64,000 nucleotides of DNA. Source: Ruminococcus sp. NK3A76 (GTDB taxonomy: Bacteria; Bacillota; Clostridia; Oscillospirales; Ruminococcaceae). Below the pieces are notes generated by a model. That model ran no database searches and was not told the DNA's origin. It worked only from the letters and a program-made list of their open reading frames with translations. Made by a program: the position numbers and the translations under genes. Position 1 is the stretch's first letter. Every line of letters starts with the position of its first letter. The DNA is taken from positions 806,001 through 870,000 of the forward strand of contig NZ_JMMA01000002.1 of the NCBI RefSeq assembly GCF_000686125.1, read 5' to 3'. Below are positions 17,488-25,732 of the stretch, in pieces.

Positions 17488-17527
17488 ACCGCCGCAGGAG
17501 TACTATGCTCTGCGGCGGTTTTTTTTA
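17488..17527 (+). terminator. Intrinsic terminator
   Basis: ACCGCCGCAG (17488-17497) pairs perfectly with CTGCGGCGGT (17510-17519), followed by seven T. It ends the UPF0291-WYL operon. Confidence 0.95.
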
Positions 17528-17537
17528 GGTAAAAGGC

Positions 17538-17587
17538 GGAAACGCTGCGCTCAGTGAATAGTGAATAGTGAATAGTGAAGAATGAAT
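17538..17587. repeat. GTGAATA heptamer array, left flank of the IS nest
   Basis: AACGCTGCGCTCA followed by repeated GTGAATA heptamers. The same sequence in reverse complement lies at 21881-21927, so the two arrays are the outer ends of one repeat element that received the insertion sequences. Confidence 0.8.
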
Positions 17588-17657
17588 TGAACCTGTATAA
17601 TAAAACTACACATTTGAAGTTAATAATGATATAATATAAAAAAGGAGTTGGCTTCAA

Positions 17658-17960
17658 ATGAGCACACATGGAGAAAACAGTCGGGAATTCAAATTTAAGA
17701 TCATGGAACTGCACTTCAAAGATAACATATCTGTGAAAGTGTTATCCGAAAAATTCGCAATACCGGAGCAAACGATCTACACATGGCGCAGAGAGTACAG
17801 AAAGTACGGCGAGGATGCATTTGTAGGCTGTGGGAAACAGCGTCCGCAGGATGCAGAACTTAGGCGATTGAAGAAAGAAAACGAAAAGCTCAGGATGCAG
17901 GTAGAGATCTTAAAAAAAGTTGCGGCATATCAGGCAGAGCAAGAGTCAAAGAAAAGATAG
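17658..17960 (+). CDS. IS3-family transposase OrfA, copy 1
   Basis: 100 residues. A helix-turn-helix of the transposase_8 type (SREFKFKIMELHFKDN, SVKVLSEKFAIPEQTIYTWRREY) is followed by a leucine-zipper-like helix (ELRRLKKENEKLRMQVEILKK). The run A-AAA-AAA at 17912-17918 lies in the codons for the KK after EIL; a -1 slip there enters a frame that stays open into orfB, the usual way this family makes the OrfAB fusion transposase. The sequence is identical in all three copies. Confidence 0.92.
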   Translation: MSTHGENSREFKFKIMELHFKDNISVKVLSEKFAIPEQTIYTWRREYRKYGEDAFVGCGKQRPQDAELRRLKKENEKLRMQVEILKKVAAYQAEQESKKR

Positions 17961-17965
17961 ATGAC

Positions 17966-18820
17966 TTGCGGGCGAGAGGATTGGATAAATATCCGATCAA
18001 TCTGGTATGTCAGACTCTCGGGATAAGTACAAGATCATATTATGACCGAAAGGAAAACCCTCGCAGCAACAAAGAAAAAGAAGATCTGGAGCTTGTAGAG
18101 AAAATGCAGACGATCTTCGCTGAAAGCTATGAGGAGTATGGCAGAGTGCGTATGAAAAAAGCACTTGAAGAAGCCGGATACCCGATGAGTGAGGGGAAAG
18201 TCGGAAGGCTGATGCGTCAAGGAAATATGTACCCGAAAAAATGCAAAAAATATAGGGCAACGACCAACAGCAGGCACAAGTATCAAGTTGCAGAAAATCT
18301 TCTTGACCGCAATTTTAATGCTGATAAGCCAAACCGAAAGTGGTGCGGAGACAGCACTTACATATGGACAGACGAAGGCTGGCTGTACGCAGCAGGGATA
18401 ATAGACCTATGTGCACGTGATTGTGTCGGATTAAGCTTTAGCAGCAAACACACGCAGGAGCTGATGATCGATTCGCTTGATCAGGCATTCAAAAAATACA
18501 AGCCGGGCGAAGGACTGCTGTTCCATTCTGACCGAGGCGTGCAATATGCTTCCAATGCATACAAAAACAAGCTTCATAAGTACAAGATGATCCAGAGCAT
18601 GTCTCGAAGCGGTGTGCCATATGACAATGCACCTATGTAAAGCTTCTGGGCAACGGTCAAAAATGCCTGTGTACATGGCTGTAGGTTCAAAACGAGGAAG
18701 GAAGCCGAGCTAAAAATATTTGAATACGTCTTTGGCTTTTACAACACACATCGTTATCACAGCTCAAACGGCTTAAAAACGCCATATGAGCTCAGAAATG
18801 AAAAGCTTTCTATTGGCTGA
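17966..18820 (+). pseudogene. IS3-family transposase OrfB, copy 1, catalytic Glu codon mutated to stop
   Basis: The frame is colinear with the intact 284-residue OrfB of the other two copies, but a G-to-T change turns the GAA after ...NAPM into TAA at about 18638, truncating the protein at 224 residues. The lost residue is the Glu that begins ESFWATVK, the E of the DDE triad, so this copy cannot encode an active transposase. Downstream sequence to 18820 is still intact, so the mutation is recent. The first two acidic residues of the triad are in WCGDSTYI and FHSDRGVQY. Confidence 0.93.
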
Positions 18821-18869
18821 TATCAATAGTTTTATTAACTTTATGTGTGCAGAAAACTTGACAGGTTCA

Positions 18870-19012
18870 AATAGTTAAGGTGTGCGCCAAAGGCGCACAT
18901 CCGAAGGGTCGAGGGGCGACCGGAAAGCCCCTCGGTGTACCCCTGGAGAGCGAGAGACCTCCCTTGAAGGTAAGCACCCGGACGTATCAGCTCAGGGCAA
19001 GTCTCTCGCTTA
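18870..19012. repeat. Left part of element E2, interrupted by an IS256-family copy
   Basis: Contains family modules GTGCGCCAAAGGCGCAC and the CGAAGGGTCGAGGGGCGACC arm. It continues at 20459 after the IS256-family element. Confidence 0.8.
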
Positions 19013-20450
19013 GGCTCTGCGAAAAAAACTCTGTAAATTCAAAAACTGTGATAAAAACGTTAAGTTGTGAGCGGCTTGAAAATAGCCGCTCCAATTTTTT
19101 TACAGTATACAATAGATACTGTAATTTGTCAAGGTTCTTTGGATATCAGCCGATCCTGTCGGGGTACATGATCTCAAGCTCGCCCAGAACTTTGCCCCAG
19201 TTTCGCAGCGGCATGGTCCATTTCTTAGCTATCTCATGCGTTGCAAGATACAAAGCCTTCAGGAGCGCTGTATCGCTTGGAAATACGCTTCTCTGCTTGT
19301 TCAGACGGCGATAGCCGCTGTTAAGACTCTCTATTGCGTTGGTGGTATAAATCACCTTTCTGACATCAGCTGAGAACTTGAAGATCGGTGATATTACGTC
19401 CCAGTTCTTGTACCAGCTCTTCATAGCGTTAGGATAATCGTCTTCCCATTTTTCAGTAACACAGTCGAGAGCTTCCAGAGCAGCATCCTCGGAAGGCGCA
19501 TGATAGATCGTTTTCAGGTCGTTTGCGAACTCCTTCTTGTTCTTCTCTCCAACGTATTTCAGCGTATTTCTTACCTGATGAACGATGCAGCGCTGTAGCT
19601 CAGTTTGCGGAAAAGCTGCTGATACAGCTTCTTTCATGCCTGTAAGACCGTCTGCGCAGATGACGAGAATATCCTTAACTCCGCGATTTTTCAGCTCGTT
19701 CAGAACGCCGAGCCAGTACTTGGCGCTCTCGTTTTCACCGATATGTATTGAAAGAACTTCCTTGTGACCTGTCATGCTGACAGCAAGGATCACATATGCG
19801 GCAAGCTTCCTGATCTGTCCGTTATCACGCACTGAGAAGTGTACAGCATCGATGAATACTATCGGATATACTTCGTCCAATGGACGTTTCTGCCAGTCCT
19901 CTATCTGCGGCAGAAGGCGGTCTGTGATATCTGATACCATACCGTCGCTGACTTCAAATCCGTAGATATCTTCGATAGTTTCGCTTATTTGGCGTGTGGT
20001 CATTCCTTTGGCATACAGAGCAATTATCTTCTGCTCAATACCTGAGATGTCCTTCTGTCGCTTCTTTACGACCTTTGGCTCAAAACTGCCGTCACGATCC
20101 TGCGGCACTTCTATTTCCGTTTCGCCGAAGCTCCCGCGTATCTTCTTGGTTTTCTTTCCGTTGCGAGAGTCAGGATTGTCGGAACGTTCATATTCCTGAT
20201 ATCCAAGATGCTCGTCCATTTCGGATTCAAGCATTTCCTGGATCGTTCCTCCGAGAAGGTCTTTCAGGGCATCCTCAATATCCTTAGCCGACTTGATGTC
20301 GTATTCCTCAAGCAGCATTCCTATTATGTTCTTCTTGCCCTCGCTCATCGGTTCTCTTTTTCTTCTTGCCATAAAAAATCAGCCTCCTGTGATATTAATT
20401 CTATTTTATCACAGTTTGCTGACTTTTTACAGACTTTTTTTCAGAGGCTC
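19013..20450 (-). mobile_element. IS256-family insertion sequence with 8-bp target duplication
   Basis: 1,438 bp. The direct repeat CTCGCTTA flanks it (19005-19012 and 20451-20458), matching the 8-bp duplication usual for the family. Ends are related inverted repeats; the inner part AAACTGTGATAAAA is identical at both ends. It interrupts repeat element E2 and carries one intact transposase gene. Confidence 0.93.
19146..20372 (-). CDS. IS256-family (mutator-type) transposase
   Basis: 408 residues, full length for the family. DDE residues are visible in IVFIDAVHF (first Asp, about residue 175), VICADGLTGMKEA (second Asp) and YTTNAIESLNSGYRR (Glu), the last being the family signature. The His/Cys segment LQRCIVHQVRNTLKYV is also typical. 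No frameshift or stop is seen, so this copy could be active. Start ATG 20372 follows an AGGAGGC site. Confidence 0.95.
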   Translation of the reverse strand: MARRKREPMSEGKKNIIGMLLEEYDIKSAKDIEDALKDLLGGTIQEMLESEMDEHLGYQEYERSDNPDSRNGKKTKKIRGSFGETEIEVPQDRDGSFEPKVVKKRQKDISGIEQKIIALYAKGMTTRQISETIEDIYGFEVSDGMVSDITDRLLPQIEDWQKRPLDEVYPIVFIDAVHFSVRDNGQIRKLAAYVILAVSMTGHKEVLSIHIGENESAKYWLGVLNELKNRGVKDILVICADGLTGMKEAVSAAFPQTELQRCIVHQVRNTLKYVGEKNKKEFANDLKTIYHAPSEDAALEALDCVTEKWEDDYPNAMKSWYKNWDVISPIFKFSADVRKVIYTTNAIESLNSGYRRLNKQRSVFPSDTALLKALYLATHEIAKKWTMPLRNWGKVLGELEIMYPDRIG

Positions 20451-20458
20451 CTCGCTTA

Positions 20459-20597
20459 TCTCACGCTACAGGTAGGGGGGCTTTCCGGTCGCCCCCCTGC
20501 TTCGGCTTCGCTTGCGCCACCCCCTTCGGACTTGCCTTTCCTCGGTCACATTTCGCCCGAATGGGCATAATCGCCGTCAGGCGCACCTCAATTATTC
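20459..20597. repeat. Right part of element E2
   Basis: Continues E2 after the IS256-family insertion: GGGGGGCTTTCCGGTCGCC, CACCCCCTTCGG and the closing GGCGCACCTCAATT. The second IS3-family copy follows directly. Confidence 0.8.
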
Positions 20598-20646
20598 TGA
20601 ACCTGTCAAGTTTTCTGCACACATAAAGTTAATAAAACTATTGATA

Positions 20647-21501
20647 TCAGCCAATAGAAAGCTTTTCATTTCTGAGCTCATATGGCGTTTTTAAGCCGTT
20701 TGAGCTGTGATAACGATGTGTGTTGTAAAAGCCAAAGACGTATTCAAATATTTTTAGCTCGGCTTCCTTCCTCGTTTTGAACCTACAGCCATGTACACAG
20801 GCATTTTTGACCGTTGCCCAGAAGCTTTCCATAGGTGCATTGTCATATGGCACACCGCTTCGAGACATACTTTGGATCATCTTGTACTTATGAAGCTTGT
20901 TTTTGTATGCATTGGAAGCATATTGCACGCCTCGGTCAGAATGGAACAGCAGTCCTTCGCCCGGCTTGTATTTTTTGAATGCCTGATCAAGCGAATCGAT
21001 CATCAGTTCCTGCGTGTGTTTGCTGCTAAAGCTTAATCCGACACAATCACGTGCACATAGGTCTATTATCCCTGCTGCGTACAGCCAGCCTTCGTCTGTC
21101 CATATGTAAGTGCTGTCTCCGCACCACTTTCGGTTTGGCTTATCAGCATTAAAATTGCGGTCAAGAAGATTTTCTGCAACTTGATACTTGTGCCTGCTGT
21201 TGGTCGTTGCCCTATATTTTTTGCATTTTTTCGGGTACATATTTCCTTGACGCATCAGCCTTCCGACTTTCCCCTCACTCATCGGGCATCCGGCTTCTTC
21301 AAGTGCTTTTTTCATACGCACTCTGCCATACTCCTCATAGCTTTCAGCGAAGATCGTCTGCATTTTCTCTACAAGCTCCAGATCTTCTTTTTCTTTGTTG
21401 CTGCGAGGGTTTTCCTTTCGGTCATAATATGATCTTGTACTTATCCCGAGAGTCTGACATACCAGATTGATCGGATATTTATCCAATCCTCTCGCCCGCA
21501 A
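20647..21501 (-). CDS. IS3-family transposase OrfB, copy 2
   Basis: 284 residues from the TTG used for the separate OrfB; the functional product is probably the OrfAB fusion made by -1 frameshifting. HTH_21-like N-terminus (YGRVRMKKALEEAG), then the rve integrase core with triad residues in CGDSTYIW, HSDRGVQYAS and MESFWATVK. Complete, in contrast to copy 1. Confidence 0.93.
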   Translation of the reverse strand: MRARGLDKYPINLVCQTLGISTRSYYDRKENPRSNKEKEDLELVEKMQTIFAESYEEYGRVRMKKALEEAGCPMSEGKVGRLMRQGNMYPKKCKKYRATTNSRHKYQVAENLLDRNFNADKPNRKWCGDSTYIWTDEGWLYAAGIIDLCARDCVGLSFSSKHTQELMIDSLDQAFKKYKPGEGLLFHSDRGVQYASNAYKNKLHKYKMIQSMSRSGVPYDNAPMESFWATVKNACVHGCRFKTRKEAELKIFEYVFGFYNTHRYHSSNGLKTPYELRNEKLSIG

Positions 21502-21506
21502 GTCAT

Positions 21507-21809
21507 CTATCTTTTCTTTGACTCTTGCTCTGCCTGATATGCCGCAACTTTTTTTAAGATCTCTACCTGCATCCTGAGCTTTTCGTTTTCTTTCTTCAAT
21601 CGCCTAAGTTCTGCATCCTGCGGACGCTGTTTCCCACAGCCTACAAATGCATCCTCGCCGTACTTTCTGTACTCTCTGCGCCATGTGTAGATCGTTTGCT
21701 CTGGTATTGCGAATTTTTCGGATAACACTTTCACAGATATGTTATCTTTGAAGTGCAGTTCCATGATCTTAAATTTGAATTCCCGACTGTTTTCTCCATG
21801 TGTGCTCAT
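21507..21809 (-). CDS. IS3-family transposase OrfA, copy 2
   Basis: 100 residues, identical to OrfA of copies 1 and 3. Helix-turn-helix followed by a coiled helix. Preceded by the AAAGGAG site and a TATAAT-like sequence inside the element. Confidence 0.92.
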   Translation of the reverse strand: MSTHGENSREFKFKIMELHFKDNISVKVLSEKFAIPEQTIYTWRREYRKYGEDAFVGCGKQRPQDAELRRLKKENEKLRMQVEILKKVAAYQAEQESKKR

Positions 21810-21880
21810 TTGAAGCCAACTCCTTTTTTATATTATATCATTATTAACTTCAAATGTGTAGTTTTATTATACAGGTTCAA

Positions 21881-21927
21881 TTCATTCTTCACTATTCACT
21901 ATTCACTATTCACTGAGCGCAGCGTTT
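21881..21927. repeat. TATTCAC heptamer array, right flank of the IS nest
   Basis: TATTCAC heptamers ending GAGCGCAGCGTTT, the reverse complement of the array at 17538-17587. The region from here to the promoter at 22092 holds nothing else that I recognise. Confidence 0.8.
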
Positions 21928-22091
21928 CACCTGTTCCCTGTCCGGTTTCCTGCCTTAAAATGGCGGTTTTTCTTGTGTAAATAGTTAATACACTTAAGTC
22001 TTCTTTACTTTTGCACAAAAGGAGCGGCGATTATTTGTGCAGGGCGCTATGTGTGACAAATTAATCTGCGCCAAATGTGCAAAACAGCTAA

Positions 22092-22120
22092 TTGAAAAAA
22101 ATTGCCGTTCGTGGTATAAT
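22092..22120 (+). promoter_or_regulatory. Promoter of the EAL gene
   Basis: TTGAAA (22092-22097), 17 bp, TATAAT (22115-22120), followed by an 80-90 nt leader. Confidence 0.8.
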
Positions 22121-22207
22121 TGATTAAATAGATATTGTGTAAATATAAAGAGAATGTTTAAGGAAAGCCGTTTTTTGGAAGCGGCGCCTTGAATTGGAGG
22201 AGCTTTG

Positions 22208-23887
22208 ATGGATATAAAGTTTGTTTCGCTTTTTGAGAAGTTTCTTGAAAAGATAACAACGATTCATGAACTCGATCTTGATTATGTCGAGAGCATTATC
22301 TCTGATATCTGCGAGTATCTCGGCATAAGCAAGATAACGGTAGGGTTTTATAAAAATCCCCGTGACGAAGCCGGCGGCATCGGCAGGCTGTGTGTCTGCT
22401 ATGACACGGGCGAGGAGTCTGTTCCGTGCAGGACTGACAGGATAGTTACCGAGACCATGAGCGTTACAAAGATAATCGAATACCGCCCGGCAGGTGCGCG
22501 CGAGTGGAGCGATGAGATGAACCACCGTGTCGATATTTTCACCAAGGTGATGATGCTTGCTGCAAGCCGAAGCTCGCTTTTGCAGGTGGCAAGAAGACGC
22601 ACCTTCTATGACGACGACGGCTACCTGAACCTCAACTCGTTTATGAGATATATCGAGAACAACGGCCCTCAGGGCAAGCTGTGCGGCCATGCGGCAGCGC
22701 TTTTAAACCTTAAGCACTTCTCGCTTGTAAACCAGCAGATAGGCCGTGACAGGGGCACTACAGTCATGCGTGGGTTTATCGAGGGGCTGACAGAGCTTGT
22801 AAACGACGACGGCATCGTGTGCAGAATGGGCGGCGACAACTTTGTGGCTGTCTTGCCGCTCGATAACTTAGATAAGTGCATAGACCACCTCTCAGGCAAG
22901 GCTGTTCCCTATAACTCCAACGGTGACAGGATAATGGTAAACGCCACGGCCGGCGTGCTCGTCATGAAAGATGACTTTGTCTACGACGCGCCGTCTTCTA
23001 TACTTGACCGCATAATCCCCACAGCGCAGGCTGCAAGGACGAGCGGCATGGAGGATATACTCTTTTTCAGCGCTCAGATGGAGCAGCGCAAGGAAAAAAT
23101 AATGCGCCTGCAAAGGCTTTTCCCACAGGCGCTTGAAAAATGCGAGTTCCTGACCTACTATCAGCCGAAGGTCGAGGTAAGGACAGGCAAGCTCATCGGT
23201 GCAGAGGCGCTCTGCCGCTGGATGCACAAGGGCGAGCTGATAAGGCCGGACGTTTTCATACCGACCTTTGAGCAGAGCCTTGACATATGCAAGCTCGACT
23301 TCTATATGCTCGAACACGTCTGCATGGACATCAGGCAGTGGCTCGACGAGGGCAAGGAGGTCGTCAGGATATCTGTAAACCTCTCACGCAAGCACATGGT
23401 GGACATTGACCTTACAGACCACCTTGTAGGGATAATCGACAAATACGATGTTCCGCACAAGTACATCGAGATAGAGCTTACCGAGACTACGACTGACGTG
23501 CAGTTTCGAGATTTAAAGCGTGTCGTTAACGACCTGCAGAAGGCCGGCATATCGACAGCTGTAGATGATTTCGGTATGGGCTACTCGTCACTTAACCTCA
23601 TAAGCGAGATACCCTGGAACGTCATCAAGATAGACAAGAGCCTTATCCCCGTGTCAGGCGATGACAAAAAGAGCCAGAGGAGCGTGATGTTCTCGCACAT
23701 CGTCAACATGGCAAAAGACATGGGCTACGAGTGCATATCCGAGGGCATAGAAACACAGGAGCAGCTTGATGCGATGATAGAACACGGCTGCGAGCTTGTT
23801 CAGGGCTATTTCTTTGACAGACCCTTGCCGAGGGAAGAATTCATCGAGCGTCTTATCAAAGGCGGCTACGACAAAAACGAAAGATAA
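22208..23887 (+). CDS. Cyclic di-GMP phosphodiesterase with degenerate GGDEF domain
   Basis: 559 residues from ATG 22208 (GGAGG 7 bp upstream). The N-terminal half resembles a GAF-like sensor (about 1-130) followed by a GGDEF domain whose signature reads GGDNF, so diguanylate cyclase activity is unlikely. The C-terminal EAL domain (about 300-550) keeps the full catalytic set: EALCRW, VNLSRKHM, the ELTET glutamate, VDDFGMGYSS, KIDKSLI, SEGIET and the final QGYFFDRP. It should hydrolyse c-di-GMP. No membrane segment is seen, so it is cytoplasmic. It is monocistronic. Confidence 0.92.
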   Translation: MDIKFVSLFEKFLEKITTIHELDLDYVESIISDICEYLGISKITVGFYKNPRDEAGGIGRLCVCYDTGEESVPCRTDRIVTETMSVTKIIEYRPAGAREWSDEMNHRVDIFTKVMMLAASRSSLLQVARRRTFYDDDGYLNLNSFMRYIENNGPQGKLCGHAAALLNLKHFSLVNQQIGRDRGTTVMRGFIEGLTELVNDDGIVCRMGGDNFVAVLPLDNLDKCIDHLSGKAVPYNSNGDRIMVNATAGVLVMKDDFVYDAPSSILDRIIPTAQAARTSGMEDILFFSAQMEQRKEKIMRLQRLFPQALEKCEFLTYYQPKVEVRTGKLIGAEALCRWMHKGELIRPDVFIPTFEQSLDICKLDFYMLEHVCMDIRQWLDEGKEVVRISVNLSRKHMVDIDLTDHLVGIIDKYDVPHKYIEIELTETTTDVQFRDLKRVVNDLQKAGISTAVDDFGMGYSSLNLISEIPWNVIKIDKSLIPVSGDDKKSQRSVMFSHIVNMAKDMGYECISEGIETQEQLDAMIEHGCELVQGYFFDRPLPREEFIERLIKGGYDKNER

Positions 23888-23891
23888 CACA

Positions 23892-23926
23892 AACCGGTGC
23901 TGTAACTCTTACGGCGCCGGTTTTTT
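23892..23926 (+). terminator. Intrinsic terminator
   Basis: ACCGGTGC pairs with GCGCCGGT (G-U tolerated), followed by TTTTTT. Confidence 0.9.
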
Positions 23927-23971
23927 AGTTGACTGCTGTACACCAAGGCTGTTAAGGCGCTTGCATTGATA

Positions 23972-24150
23972 TAAGGCAACACCGCACAAAGACCGCCTGA
24001 AGGCTTTGTACGCAGCTTACTTGCATCTTTTCCGTCATATTACACATTTTTTCCTTGAAATACGGTAGTATTCCTTCGGAAAATCTGTGCAATCTGACGA
24101 AAAAGCTGACTGCGCAATTTGCGCACAATCTTCGTACGGTGTTGCCATAA
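23972..24150. repeat. 180-bp hairpin repeat, copy B
   Basis: Nearly identical to copy A, from TAAGGCAACACCG to CGGTGTTGCCATAA. Confidence 0.85.
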
Positions 24151-24185
24151 ACTGTACAAAATCCACTATCAAATCACACCTTAGT

Positions 24186-24271
24186 TGTAGGAAATCACGA
24201 AACGAATAAGACCTATTGACATGATAGGGAATGCATGATATAATAATATCATATTAAATAGATAGGAAATG
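24186..24271 (+). promoter_or_regulatory. Promoter with repeated TAGGRAAT boxes before the GCS2-type ligase gene
   Basis: TTGACA (24216-24221), 17 bp, TATAAT (24239-24244). Three related sequences surround it: TGTAGGAAATC (24186-24196), GATAGGGAATG (24223-24233, inside the spacer) and GATAGGAAATG (24261-24271, just downstream). Repeated boxes overlapping a promoter suggest a repressor operator; the CymR-like regulator encoded at 33303 is a candidate (inference). Confidence 0.6.
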
Positions 24272-24346
24272 TAATTTATAAGGCAGAGCCGGCAAACGGC
24301 CTTTGTGCGGTGAAGCCTTTAGTATATGTTTGTGGAGCGTGATACT

Positions 24347-25732
24347 ATGAAAGAGTTAAGACTTGATGAGGCTATATATAATAAGTATATAGCCCCGACC
24401 GATAAGCGGCGAAGTTCTGCTGTGGGTATCGAGATAGAGCTGCCGGTGGTAAACCTTTCCGGTGAGGCTGTCGATGAGAGCGTGGTAATAGAGACTGCCG
24501 ATAAGTTCCGTGAGCATTTTGGCTTTGATACTCAGGGGCGTGATGATAACGGCAATGTAAACTCCATGTCCGATAAAGTGACAGGGGATAACCTCTCGTT
24601 TGACTGCTCCTATTCAAACCTTGAACTCTCGCTCGGCAAGGGCGATGACCTGTGCAAGGTGCATGAGAGCTTTGTCAGGTATTACAGCTACCTCCAGTCG
24701 CTGTTCCTGCCCAAGGGCTATTCGCTCACGGGTATGGGCATAAACCCCAACTACAATATAAACCACAACAAGCCCGTGCCTAACGAGCGCTACAGGATGC
24801 TTTATCACTACCTGCATTCCTACCCGAGATATCAGGGCAGCATAGATATGAGATTTCATGACAGGCCTGATTTCGGAACCTTCACGAGCGCTTCCCAGGT
24901 GCAGCTCGATGTGTCGCATCAAGACCTTATCGAGACACTGAATGTTTTCACGCTGCTTGAGCCCTACAAGTCGGTGCTCTTTGCAAATTCTTATCTGCCT
25001 GAGTTCCCGCAGTACCTCTGTTCGAGGAATATGCTCTGGGAGCACAGTATGCAGGGCTTTAACCCGAACAATGTGGGTATGTTTACAAAAAAGCTCGCCA
25101 GTGTTGACGAGCTGATAGAATATATAAAATCACAGTCGGTCTACTGCACGATGCGTGACGGCAAGTACATAGATTTCAGACCGACGGCTGTCAGGGATTA
25201 CTTCTCGCTTGACAAGGTGAGCGGCGAGTATTTTGACGGCAGCGGCTACAGGAACACAGAGTTTGTACCCGATGCCGGCGACCTTGAATATTTAAGGACA
25301 TTTAAATTTGAAGACCTGACATTCAGAGGGACTATCGAATACCGCAGCTCATGCACACAGCCGATAAAGGACGTGATGACGGTCGCTGCGTTCCACACGG
25401 GGCTTTCAGAGAAGCTCGGCGAGCTCGGTGAGATAGTCAGATACGATAAAAACCTCTACGGCAACGGCTTCACGCCGACAGAGCTTCAGGATATGCTCTC
25501 AAAGCGTGAGCTGCCCGACTTTATAAACCGCAAGGCGCTCTCAGACCAGCTGATAAGGATACTTGATACCGCAGCTGACGGCCTTAAGCTGAGAAACAAG
25601 GGCGAGGAGAGGTTTTTACAGCCGCTCTACGAGAGAGCGCAAAGGCTTGAAAGCCCTGCGGCAGCGATGCTCAGAAAGAGCGAGAGCGGTGTCGGAATGA
25701 ACGAGCTTATAGCCGAGTATGCAGCTATCTGA
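24347..25732 (+). CDS. Glutamate-cysteine ligase, GCS2/EgtA-like family
   Basis: 461 residues from ATG 24347 (GGAG nine bases upstream). The pattern VGIEIELPVVN at the start, the Glu/Asp-rich metal and ATP site, the TGMGINPNYNINH and MRFHDRPDFGTFTSASQVQLDVS segments, and RGTIEYRSSC near the C-terminus fit the GCS2 carboxylate-amine ligase superfamily that joins glutamate and cysteine. It lies next to a second, unrelated ligase of the GshA type and a class II amidotransferase, the combination (EgtA with EgtC) known from ergothioneine clusters, though no EgtB or EgtD is present. It ends 8 bp inside the convergent serine hydrolase gene. The exact amine substrate is uncertain. Confidence 0.75.
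   Translation: MKELRLDEAIYNKYIAPTDKRRSSAVGIEIELPVVNLSGEAVDESVVIETADKFREHFGFDTQGRDDNGNVNSMSDKVTGDNLSFDCSYSNLELSLGKGDDLCKVHESFVRYYSYLQSLFLPKGYSLTGMGINPNYNINHNKPVPNERYRMLYHYLHSYPRYQGSIDMRFHDRPDFGTFTSASQVQLDVSHQDLIETLNVFTLLEPYKSVLFANSYLPEFPQYLCSRNMLWEHSMQGFNPNNVGMFTKKLASVDELIEYIKSQSVYCTMRDGKYIDFRPTAVRDYFSLDKVSGEYFDGSGYRNTEFVPDAGDLEYLRTFKFEDLTFRGTIEYRSSCTQPIKDVMTVAAFHTGLSEKLGELGEIVRYDKNLYGNGFTPTELQDMLSKRELPDFINRKALSDQLIRILDTAADGLKLRNKGEERFLQPLYERAQRLESPAAAMLRKSESGVGMNELIAEYAAI

Larger units (their letters stand above)
17588..18869 (+). mobile_element. IS3-family insertion sequence, copy 1 (defective)
   Basis: 1,282 bp with imperfect terminal inverted repeats (TGAACCTGT at the left, ACAGGTTCA at the right; the match continues as AAGTTAATAA further in). 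Two frames encode OrfA and OrfB, with a run of seven A for -1 frameshifting at 17912-17918. It is flanked by AAT on both sides, a possible 3-bp target duplication. The other copies are at 20598-21880 and 55996-57278. This copy has a stop in place of the catalytic Glu codon. Confidence 0.92.
20598..21880 (-). mobile_element. IS3-family insertion sequence, copy 2 (inverted, apparently intact)
   Basis: 1,283 bp, inverted relative to copy 1 and nearly identical to it. ATTC occurs on both outer sides (20594-20597 and 21881-21884). Both frames are intact. With copy 1 it forms an inverted pair about 1.7 kb apart, which could act as a composite unit or a substrate for inversion. Confidence 0.92.

Noticed and set aside
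20598-21880. Composite transposon formed by IS3-family copies 1 and 2
   Set aside because: The copies are inverted around repeat sequence and another insertion sequence only, the outer flanks do not share a target duplication and there is no cargo gene.
22205-23887. Active diguanylate cyclase
   Set aside because: The GGDEF signature reads GGDNF, so cyclase activity is unlikely, while all EAL catalytic residues are present.
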